Shown here in pieces: positions 31,921 to 40,107 of a DNA stretch of 40,107 nucleotides. The stretch covers positions 2,409,292 to 2,449,398 of the forward strand of contig FN649746.1 of NCBI GenBank assembly GCA_000310025.1, in the 5' to 3' direction. How positions within the stretch are numbered: position 1 is the first letter of the stretch; every line of letters starts with the position of its first letter. This stretch comes from Ectocarpus siliculosus (taxonomy: Eukaryota > Sar > Phaeophyceae > Ectocarpales > Ectocarpaceae). The notes under the pieces are model-generated. The model was given only the letters and a program-made list of their open reading frames with translations. It made no database searches and had not been told where the DNA came from. A program made the translations under genes and the position numbers.

Positions 31921-31999
31921 AAAAAAAAATGTGCGCAGCGAGACAGATGGCAACTACGCAACCACAATATAGCATGCACAAACGACCTACAATTACTTC

Positions 32000-32881
32000 T
32001 TCCTCCCTCTTTCTCACCTATGCTGTACTTGTACAAAAAAAACAAAGACAAGATATGAGACAATAAGTTGACAGAAGGCTGGGCGCTAAATCAGCGAGCC
32101 GGAGAGCTGAACAAAATCACCTTGATCTGAGAGGTCTGGCCCCGCTGCGCTGACAACGGCATAGAACTAGGAGAATGCCTATTGGAGCACTAGGAGAGTC
32201 AGATAATAATAACTAGCTCATTTTACTTTTCGCTGCAGGTTATAACCCAGTTAGTTCATCGGGTGGGATACACGGACCCTTTGGGAGAGAGGGCGGCGGG
32301 AGTAGGGTAGGCATCACGCCAGTGGTGCAACACAAGTTCTGTTATGACACAAAAAAAATCTGTTCTTGGCAAGCCCTATTCAGAACGGGACCGGAGATAA
32401 TGAACGTCATGTCGGGCCGAGGCTCAGTTTGTTATTATCGTCGCCACCGCTGTTGAGCACAGGTTGTTATCGATAGGGTTTAGTGTACGATCGACCGCTG
32501 AGCTTGTTCCTTAGACCTAATAGTCTCAGTTGTCGTGATAATTCGTTCATTAGACCCAATAGTTGTAGTTGTGAGAATTTGAGCCTCCGTTTCTCAAACG
32601 AAATACCGCTCTGTTCCGAAATACGATCACCATTCGATACCAACGTCATTTGTCCCAATGGTCCCTATATTTCTCAACAGAGTAGCATCCTCAACTGCGG
32701 GCCCCTTCTGTACAGCACGTCGACGACGGCAGGCGCGGTCAACCTACCCTCGACATAGCTTCAAGATCGTCAACCTCCCCTTCCTCTCAGGCTGGCTCAC
32801 CTCCCGAAGTGTTCCGCGACCCTCTTCTCAATTGGTCGTTCTTGTGCACGGGGTCGGTTCGGTTCAACATCACCATTCGAA

Positions 32882-32916
<35 letters not shown>

Positions 32917-34590
32917 GGGTGAGAGGGGCATGCTTAAGTCGATTCGTACATGTTGGTGCGACGGTTCAACGGCAACAAGCAAAAATTTCACATGGGCATC
33001 CTCTTTTCCTGTCGTTGTACACATGTCTTGGCATTTGTAATAAACCGTCCGGATGTCTGCTCACGGTACCTTCTAACAAACGTACGTACTCACTGACGAG
33101 GGGGGTTCCGTGGTCACAGGCCAACAGCAAAAAAAAAAGAGGGGGGGGGAGGGGGGGGGTTCGGCGAAATAACAGTCTACTCCTTGCATGAAGTTCCAAT
33201 CTGTGTGCGTTGATTGACAGCAGCACCTTCGGAAGGGACAGGGGGCCGGGAGAATGCTGAAAATATATGCATATTTTTCGCCCTGGAACTCGGTCAACCC
33301 CTGACCACGCACTACAGCTTTCAAGGAAATATACTGTAAATACTAACTAATATAACAGCAGTCGAAAGGGAAGTGTGAAGTCGTGACGGTGTGTGAAAGA
33401 ACGACCCGGCTGGGCGTATTTTGAGTCTATTCGTTAAGCCTAAACACTGAACATATTCTTCAGTGATACCAGCTGGTGCTAGTCGGCTTTGAACCCGAAG
33501 AGCCGCCTTCCCTACTACTACGACACTGGTGAGGCAAGAAACACGGCCTTGAGAGAACCCCGTACCGCAACCCCTGCCCCTCCCGAGGGGAACAACTCAT
33601 GACAGGGCAGCGCCGGAGGAGTGATTTCTGAGTGACCAACAGCTCATGATAAGCAGCGCCGGAAGGAGTGCTTACTAAATACTGTATGACCAACCACCCA
33701 GCTGTATCGTCTACATACCGACGGGTGCTGCCAACAAATCGGATGCACGAAGCAACAAAACTTTAGATGTTCTGTCCTGCACAACGTCTGCCGGCACCCC
33801 GGGCAATTTATACCACTGTGCATTGTGCCGGCTAAACAAACATTTCCCTCTGCACAGGTATATTTGATGCAGAAGGTCTCCCTTCAGACATCAAACGCCC
33901 GCCACTTGCAGCTACAATATGCATACACGTGCTCAGTCCTGACAACACCGGCAACGCGAGCAAGTGCTATGTTCTGGTAAAGTCGTGGCTCCGATATAAG
34001 AGGGTGTGACAAAGGCCCTCGACCCTTCTATGTCAGACCCCCCTCTCATACAGGATTGAGAGCGTACCCAACTAACGGGTCCAGTGCGTGGCATCCAATT
34101 TCGACCCTCGTACAGTATATCGGAGACACGGCTGTACTATAAATAATAGTAGCCAACGGGGTCCGTTGCGCGAACTGTACGACACCCGAAGGGGCGAGGA
34201 ACGTGCTGACGCCCAACACGCCGGTGCAAAAGTATGATTCCGGGAGAGTTGCGCAGACGCTATATGGCCAGCCCCAAGCCCAAAACATAGAAACATCAAC
34301 TAAGAAAAAAAAAAAATGCTGGGTATTCGATCATCAAAATCTGCATCGAGGCAGGATGAAAAAGAAAAAAAAAACTACATGCATGTGCAAGCGAGGCCTC
34401 CGGAGAGCGCTCATGAACGAAGAGCAGTGCAATCAAAAAGGGCGACGCAAGAAGTAGGCAGCGGGACCAGCCCACAGCTGGCTGCCAGCTGACGGGTGTG
34501 ATGTGTCACAAGCTCACACAGCCGAAGGTGTTTTCGACTCGGAGAGCCCAGCGAACCTCAAAGAACAGAAAGGAAGCACAAAATAAAAAC
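32000..34590. other. Gene-poor interval downstream of the LRR gene
   Basis: I see no supportable gene. It holds a 39-bp duplication near 32505-32575, a GGC microsatellite (32882-32914), A/G homopolymer-rich stretches near 33130-33160, and a roughly 60-bp duplication containing GCAGCGCCGGA.GGAGTG (33607 and 33655). Confidence 0.4.
32882..32914. repeat. (GGC)n microsatellite
   Basis: About eleven GGC units; noncoding as far as can be judged. Confidence 0.9.
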
Positions 34591-34595
34591 AAGTC

Positions 34596-34693
34596 TTACA
34601 AATCTGTGTACGGCCTTGGTTTGTATTTGAAGCTCACCTCCTCCCTGAGCTCTGCGATCTCTCTGTCCTTGGCCATCATGTTATCCAAGTACT
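34596..34693 (-). CDS. Gene 3 terminal exon: short coiled coil and stop
   Basis: The phase joins exon E as C|AG (Gln). The peptide YLDNMMAKDREIAELREE is coiled-coil-like and runs to TAA at 34596-34598. A GTGAGC donor inside it (after base 34638) is phase 0, so a further exon is an alternative. The acceptor GTGCAAG is weak and sits at the end of a minisatellite. Confidence 0.45.
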
Positions 34694-37600
34694 CTTGCAC
34701 ATTGAACGAAGGACCTGGACAAAAACGGGTACAAGAGGACAAAAAGAGGGTGCGTTCAAGGAAGGGCCTGATAAAGGTACATGCAAGAGACGAAGAGGGT
34801 ACGTTGAATGATGGGTCTGGACCAAAAAAGGTACATACAAGAGACAAAGAGGGTACGTTGAAAGATGGGACTGGACCAAAAAAGGTACAGACAAGAGGGC
34901 GAAGAGGAGCGTGATTGACTCTTGTCTGTCGGTGCGGATCAACTCATGCTTGTGTTGGGCTTGGAGCGATGTGCCCACCTACACGGCAGATATGCTGTGT
35001 GTGTGAGCGGTGATTCTTAACGTGATGGACGACAAAAACAAAAAAAGGATTTGGAGAGGCCTCCTGCCGCGGAATTCTCACAATTCGCCCGCAGGATACT
35101 CCTCCGCACTTCGATGAGAGATCTCTCGACGTAGATACGGCTGGGGCATGCTCGACATGCACCCTTATTGTTGTTCGGAGCTTGCGTTCTGTGCAGCTAT
35201 TCTCCTTCGGATGGATATGCCAATGTGGACAATACAAGGTAACGCGATGAGTCAACGTGGCGAAAAAATGTTGTAGGAACACTTGTTGCCGCGGTACATA
35301 GTTCAATATTGTTTCTCGAACGACACTATATGTGCGTTTGTGGCACCTTTGTGCTGTATGGTTCTCTTTCGCAGCAAAACGATAAAGAGAAACATGGAGA
35401 ACAAATGAAACGTCGGGGGTTTTATCGATGCAATCTACGCGGGTTGCACCGCCGAATAACCTCCAAACAACCTCCTGTTAAAACTCAAAATTGCCTCCTT
35501 TTTAACTCAGACTTTGCCCCAGTTTTCTCCTGGCGACAAGCCGGAAGCACGCATCGCGGTCAAAATCTCTACATCGATGGTTACACTCAACATTCCCCGA
35601 ACAGACGAGTGCTTCCGTTTCGCCGACGCTGCCGTGTCTCTGCATGTAATAGTTTACGGTGAGCGTACCAGCACTGGATAGTGACGATTTGATTTTGATG
35701 TGTAATAAACTTGACTATGGGGAAGCCTAAATTATATTTTCGTGGTTTAGGCAGGGCATATTATAGAGCCGGCACGGTCGCCCCGGTGGTTTAGTTGGTA
35801 TCCTCGAAACCTGCTCGAGGTCAGGCCAGGGGTTCGAATCCCGGCGTAAGCGAGCTTTTCTTGCAAAGTGAGTTTTTCTCTCGCTTCCGCTCCTGGCCTA
35901 GTGGATAACGCTAGTTCGTGTGTACACAAAGGGAAGAGAGTGCTGAACTCTTCTCGCATTAAAAATCGGTGGCACAGTACCGCAGGAGGGGAGGGTAGAG
36001 AGGGACTCTTCTGTGTGACCACGGGTTGGAGTGAACGGCACTAGTGCTGTGAGCGCTGATTTGAAGTGAAGCAAAAAAACAAACAAACATGAAACACAAG
36101 GCTACGAGCCGTACTTTATTTTTTTTGCTCCCGTCGATATGACCTCCCCCCCAAAAAAAAACACACAAACCAAATAAAAACACACAAAATATGAAATTTC
36201 AAATACGGACTACTATATACATTTTCTTGTATCGATGTTTCGTCGATCCCAAGAAAAGAGATGCATGCATGCGGGTTCCCAAGCAACACGGATTTAACTC
36301 ACGGTTGGCCGCGGCGTCGTTCCTTTCGGAAGGGGCGGGTGGTCCGTGATTCCAAGAAGCCGCCCCGCTTTGCGAAGCGATCAGGCGCTGCCTCGCCGCC
36401 TCTTTCCACTCCATGAGCCCTTTCCCCTGCAGTCGTCCCTCTGAAAAAAGTAAAAAAAAAAACAATAAATAACGTGGATGGCAGGTACAACAAGTGCTGA
36501 AACCATTGTTGCACGTACAAAAGTAGGACCCAAGAGAGACTACTACGACCAGGTCCTCCCCACCACGAGGGAAGCCTGTGTGCTGAATAAAAGGGAACAC
36601 ATTACGAAAGAAAAAAGAGGAAAACTCTAGGTATCAACTAACATTTGGTGCTGTTGTAACAAACAAAAAATAAGTATGCAAAGTCTAGTAAAAGCCTTTA
36701 GTAGGGTTTGACAAAAAATTGGCGTTTTCGTAACTCAAAAGAACCAACCAACAGCAGCAGTCTGCCAACAAAACTCATCAAGTCCTTGTTGGATTCCTTC
36801 TTTTTCTTACGAGTCACTTCTGATGCGATCGGGTTTCGAGACCGAAAAAAAGGCCTTTTGTGCAACTCCTGTTTCTTTTTCTTTCCGTTTTGTTCGACAC
36901 CGCCTAGAAAACCAGTGCTTCTTATGATCATGCAAATCGAAAAGGATTCCAGGTCTGACTGCTAGAAAGTGTCCCAGGTGATGAGGTAAAACAAGCACTG
37001 GATTATCAATATAAGCCTCTTTTTTTGAATGGTGCCGACAATTGCATGCCTCCCAAAACGCCAAAATCATCAATCATACCCTCGTTCAGCAACGACCAAC
37101 ACCTACGAATTGCACACTTATGGACAAATGTTTCATTTAAATGAGCGAAAACACACATGCACCCCGGGTGTTTACAAAGGTGACGTCCGCGAGCAAAAAA
37201 ATGCCAGCAAATAAAGTGGTAGCGCGTATGGATTGGAAACTTGAGCATTATCGTATCGTGCGTCTAATGAGGGGTAAGTACGCATGTGCATATGCATACC
37301 TTCGACACGGTTCTCCGCAAGGTCGAGGTCCGTGAGCTGAGGGATGTTTGCCAGCTCCGCCGGAATAGGGCCTGTATCGGCAAGGGCCCCAAAAAGAGAC
37401 AACGCATCAAACGACACCATCAAAGAAAAGGGGGCACAGGATACAGTGTCAAGCACGGCATGTGTGACTATTTATCATTCAAAAGACGGCAGAATGTGAT
37501 ACGATATTGAAAGATGCCGGGCAGCATCACTCATGGTCTTGCCGCGAACGCATCGTGCTTCACGGCGCGAAACACCCCTCCGTATTACCGTGTCGGTGTC

Positions 37601-39486
37601 CTGTACTCTACGCTAGCCCGCAGCGACCACGCTTATCTTTGCCTGACGAAGAAGGCCAACTGGTGTTAGTGCTTGATGACGGAAAACAACAACGAAAAAA
37701 AAAAAAAAATCAGCAACGACGAAGTCGCCGACTTTCTACATAGAACACCAGCGACACCACAAACGCAAAAAAACGCCACACCCCAAGGACGGACCACAAC
37801 CAACCACAACAGCAGGGGCAAAAGTAATAACAACAGCGACAGCACTAACGATAAGAACAACAAGCAAAAACGACAGCAACATCAACAGCAGGGGGCAAAA
37901 GAAATAGCAACAGCGACGGCAACAACAAGGGCAAACCTTGGATGTGATTCTTCTCCAGCCAGCACAGCATGAGCCCGGTCATGTTGCCAACCTCCGGGGG
38001 AATGTGTCCTGCAACACGACCACGCCAAGACACCAACACCCGCGATTGAACGTTGCGTGAAGCGATCAGTTAATACGCGAGCGATTCGATGGTCGGGGGG
38101 TGACGCAGAGTAAACAGCGTCTCGCTGACGGCTTACCCAAGCATGACACCGGGGTCAACCGCGCCTCAAAACACGGTACGTAGGTGACGTAATCTACCAC
38201 CCCCCCCAGACCGCTTTTTCAAAGGTCGACTACCCCACGACGAAGAGGACGCAAAAAATCAAACTAAATTAAACGTTTTCGCAGAGATCTCGACGACACG
38301 GTTCCAATGCTGCCATTTTCGGCACCGTCACTGCTTTTCCTGCCGAGGTATCGAGCTCTGAAGATCGGCCCACGGGATGCGGCACCTAGCCTTCCTTACC
38401 TGAAAGAAACTAACCAACAAGTAGTTGCGAGCCCGAGTACAACGATAACGCCACCACTCCGAGCATCAACACGACCACAGCAGCAGCTCAGGAGTTCCCA
38501 GCCCTCAGCTCCCAGCCCTCAGCGTAACAAACCACGTTCATTCCCCAATATCACCGCTAACACCACTACCACCACCACCACCTCCACCTCCACGACCACA
38601 CCCCCAGCATCCCATCATCCCAACTCACCCCCGAGGAGGTTACAGCTGAAGTCCACCTTCGACACCTCCGTCAGCTTACCCAGCTCCGCCGGGAGGCTAC
38701 CTGTCGTACGTATTATAGTATGATGCATGCACATGTTCGTGTTGCGGGAGGCTACCTGTCCAATGTATTATGCATGCATATATTCGTGTTGCGGGAGGCT
38801 ACCTGGCCGATGTATTATGCATGCACATGTTCGTGTTGCCGAAGGCCTACCTGTCCGATGTATTATGCATGCATATTGTTCATGTTGCGGGAGGCTACCT
38901 GGCCAGTGTATTATGCATGCATATCTTCATGTTGCAGGAGGCTGCCTGCAGTACGTTGATGTTGCGACCACGGTCGTCTGCATATTGTTGCGAGCATTCG
39001 ATTGGGCGGTATTGTTCACGCAACGCATTCGTCCATTTCGTGGTTTCGGGGGGCTTATTATCGCCGTGGTAGTTTGATCCACCGGAGTCTCCCTCGGTGA
39101 TTTGACCCAACCCTGCCGCGAGGTGCGATGAGAGGCGGCCCAATTTGCGTTGCGAAAATTTCATTGGTCGATGGCACATGTTGGGGTGATCTCATTGGCC
39201 AATTGATGGACGGAGGCATGGTTACTTGCCCTAGGCACAACGCTTAGATGCCCATTATAACGTCTACTGCCGCCAGTTTCGTATTGAACATCTCGGCACG
39301 GACGATGGTATTCTCTGGGTTCAACACATCACCACCACCAAAACAACCTTGAAACCAGCGACCACTATTTACCACCGACATCGAGAGGATGACAACGACA
39401 ATCCTGTCACTTACCGGTAAGCTGGTTCGATCGGATGTCGAGGTAGTTGAGGCGGGAGAGGTTTCCGAACGTGCTTGGGATCGGTC
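34596..39486 (-). CDS. Gene model 3 (3' part): plant-type leucine-rich-repeat protein with 72-nt exon cassettes
   Basis: In transcription order the exons are 39486-39415, 38700-38629, 38008-37937, 37371-37300, 36440-36303 and 34693-34596. The 5' end lies right of the window. The first four are each exactly 72 nt, start after AG with two bases, end with one base before GT, and encode one 24-residue LRR of the type GxIPxELgnlxxLxxLdLxxNxlxG. Because phases are symmetric, any one can be lost, gained or swapped without a frameshift. The two last exons fit the phase and end in TAA. LRRs bind proteins or other ligands. Ectocarpus has LRR-GTPase and related receptor-like families with shuffling repeat exons, and this gene resembles them, but no GTPase, kinase or membrane segment is inside the window. 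Confidence 0.7.
34694..34910. repeat. Minisatellite, about 57-bp unit, next to the gene 3 terminal-exon acceptor
   Basis: Units share GGACCAAAAAAGGTACA.AC, AAGAG.C.AAGAGGGTACGTT and GAA.GATGGG. About four units are visible, diverging towards the exon. The last partial unit runs into the acceptor of the exon at 34693. Confidence 0.8.
35775..36088 (+). mobile_element. tRNA-derived SINE, full length
   Basis: The head carries an A box TGGTTTAGTTGG (35787-35798) and a perfect B box GGTTCGAATCC (35831-35841), the internal RNA polymerase III promoter of tRNAs. The acceptor stem does not pair, so it is not a working tRNA gene. A body of about 200 bp follows and ends GCGCTGATTTGAAGTGAAGC with an A/C-rich tail. 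It lies antisense in the last intron of gene 3. Confidence 0.75.
36303..36440 (-). CDS. Gene 3 exon E: post-LRR segment
   Basis: The acceptor ACTTTTTTCAG lies after a T-rich tract and the donor is GTGAGT. The 138-nt exon has the same symmetric phase as the LRR exons. The peptide includes RLQGKGLMEWKEAARQRLIA and a Ser/Ala/Pro-rich tail. I recognise no domain. Confidence 0.6.
37300..37371 (-). CDS. Gene 3 LRR exon D (72 nt)
   Basis: The acceptor TTGCCGATACAG and donor GTATGC bound IPAELANIPQLTDLDLAENR, a canonical LRR. It is the last recognisable repeat. Confidence 0.85.
37937..38008 (-). CDS. Gene 3 LRR exon C (72 nt)
   Basis: The acceptor GTCGTGTTGCAG and donor GTTTGC bound HIPPEVGNMTGLMLCWLEKN, a less canonical LRR with Cys/Trp in the strand. 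The donor is weak compared with its siblings. Confidence 0.8.
38629..38700 (-). CDS. Gene 3 LRR exon B (72 nt), acceptor inside a minisatellite
   Basis: The acceptor GTACGACAG and donor GTGAGT bound GSLPAELGKLTEVSKVDFSC and NLLGG, a somewhat diverged LRR. The first bases of this exon and its acceptor are also copied in a minisatellite that fills the adjoining intron (38688-38975). Confidence 0.85.
38688..38975. repeat. 47-bp minisatellite that copies a splice acceptor
   Basis: Units start at 38688 (56 bp), 38744, 38791, 38838, 38887 and 38934 (partial). Each has GCGGGAGGCTACCTG, then GTATTATGCATGCA and TTCGTGTT. On the minus strand every GGCTACCTG reads CAG|GTAGCC, the acceptor and first bases of LRR exon B. 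Confidence 0.9.
39415..39486 (-). CDS. Gene 3 LRR exon A (72 nt)
   Basis: On the minus strand TTCTAACGACCAG precedes the exon and GTAAGT follows it. The peptide IPSTFGNLSRLNYLDIRSNQ followed by LTG is a complete plant-type LRR. Confidence 0.85.
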
Positions 39487-39664
39487 CTGGTCGTTAGAAG
39501 AAAAAAAAACAAGAGAGGCAACAAAAACAAAAACAAAAAACGACGGGGAAACGCTGAGAGAGATCGAAAGAAAAAAATTACATAGGCGACGAAAACGTTG
39601 CGATTTCTTCGGCTTCTTCCATACTCATGTTTGGAACCAATCACACGGTGCATAAAATGACGCC

Positions 39665-39667
<3 letters not shown>

Positions 39668-39717
<50 letters not shown>
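39668..39717. repeat. (AGC)n microsatellite
   Basis: About 15 AGC units ending in AACAACG, in the intron upstream of LRR exon A. Confidence 0.95.
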
Positions 39718-39719
<2 letters not shown>

Positions 39720-39875
39720 ACGATATCAAAACAGCTGGGCTACATGTCACAGTGACAGCGACGACGACGATCGGACACTGCCTTGGGAACAACGCCAACT
39801 CCACCCCCGCCGCATGCACAACAGAATAGAGGGTGCTCAGAGGGCTGCTTAATGATGGTTAGTGCCAAGAGAATT

Positions 39876-40020
39876 GACCGGCACTATTCCGGGGACACCG
39901 GCACTATTCCGGACACCGGCACTAATCAAAGTTCAGAACAACTCAGTGATTACGTCTGTGTCAGCCGAATAAACCGACACTACACCGGGCACCGGCCCTA
40001 TTCACCCAGCACTAAACAGC
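39876..40020. mobile_element. Small TIR element, copy 3 (one end replaced by a C run)
   Basis: Repeated ACCGGCACTATTCC motifs and the end CAGCACTAAACAG match copies 1 and 2. Where the others continue GGGACCTC, this copy runs into 14 or so C residues. Confidence 0.55.
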
Positions 40021-40040
40021 CCCCCCCCCCCCACAGTATC

Positions 40041-40107
40041 AGAACCTGGTCCGGTGAGAACCTGGCGTGCTCCGTGCCAGCTTTGTAGGGATGCGAAGTC
40101 AATGGTC
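40041..40107 (-). repeat. Inverted copy of part of the 15936-16329 element
   Basis: The reverse complement GACCATTGACTTCGCATCCC...AAGCTGGCACGGAGCACGCC matches 16177-16245 with about 9 in 10 bases identical. The copy continues beyond the window edge. Confidence 0.75.

Noticed and set aside
32467-32658. LRR-like peptide (LRLLGLRNKLSG) on the minus strand
   Set aside because: It is produced by a short internal duplication; it lacks the 72-nt length, the splice sites and the phase of the real LRR exons.
34498-34914. 138-residue Lys-rich plus-strand open frame
   Set aside because: It mostly translates the 57-bp minisatellite antisense to gene 3; no other support.
35775-35850. Functional tRNA gene
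   Set aside because: The A and B boxes are good, but the acceptor stem does not pair and the sequence continues into a SINE body with an A-rich tail.
38720-39077. Repetitive Cys/Met-rich plus-strand open frames
   Set aside because: They are translations of the 47-bp minisatellite in an intron of the minus-strand LRR gene.

Overview
This window looks like nuclear DNA of an intron-rich stramenopile, most likely a brown alga such as Ectocarpus. That assignment is an inference, not a database match. It rests on three things: short coding exons separated by introns of a few hundred to about 1,700 bases with GT-AG borders, GC-rich exons with long CAG/glutamine and GTT/CAA tracts, and a gene built from repeated 72-nt leucine-rich-repeat exons of the kind reported in Ectocarpus. 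I see no bacterial operons, ribosomal RNA genes, CRISPR arrays or intact autonomous transposons. Most long open frames here are translations of microsatellites or introns, so I built gene models by matching splice sites and reading phases by eye.

Three genes can be assembled. (1) Plus strand, before 132 to 7245: the 3' part of a gene of at least 7 exons for a putative RNA-binding protein. It has three RRM-like folds (the first is cut by the window edge), a nuclear-localisation-like patch and long Gln/Ala/Gly low-complexity tails. The 1247 residues inside the window stay in one frame through six introns. (2) Plus strand, 9393 to 24968: an 18-exon gene for an ankyrin-repeat protein of about 829 residues, with a charged coiled-coil-like insertion after the first repeat. 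The C-terminal repeats are encoded roughly one per exon. (3) Minus strand, from beyond the right edge down to about 34596: the 3' part of a plant-type leucine-rich-repeat gene. Four exons of exactly 72 nt, all in the same symmetric phase, each encode one 24-residue repeat. Two further exons probably close the gene.

The introns and the 25-34.5 kb interval are full of repeats. They include a tRNA-derived SINE and a 5'-truncated sister, a second SINE-like family ending in (CAA)n, a small terminal-inverted-repeat (TIR) element present in three copies, a second TIR element related to the right window edge, a near-perfect hairpin, several minisatellites and very long GTT and GA microsatellites. The most interesting pattern is in the LRR gene. 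Two introns carry minisatellites that run up to, and in one case copy, the 3' splice site and first bases of the next exon. This suggests that array slippage could multiply splice acceptors in a family already known for exon shuffling.
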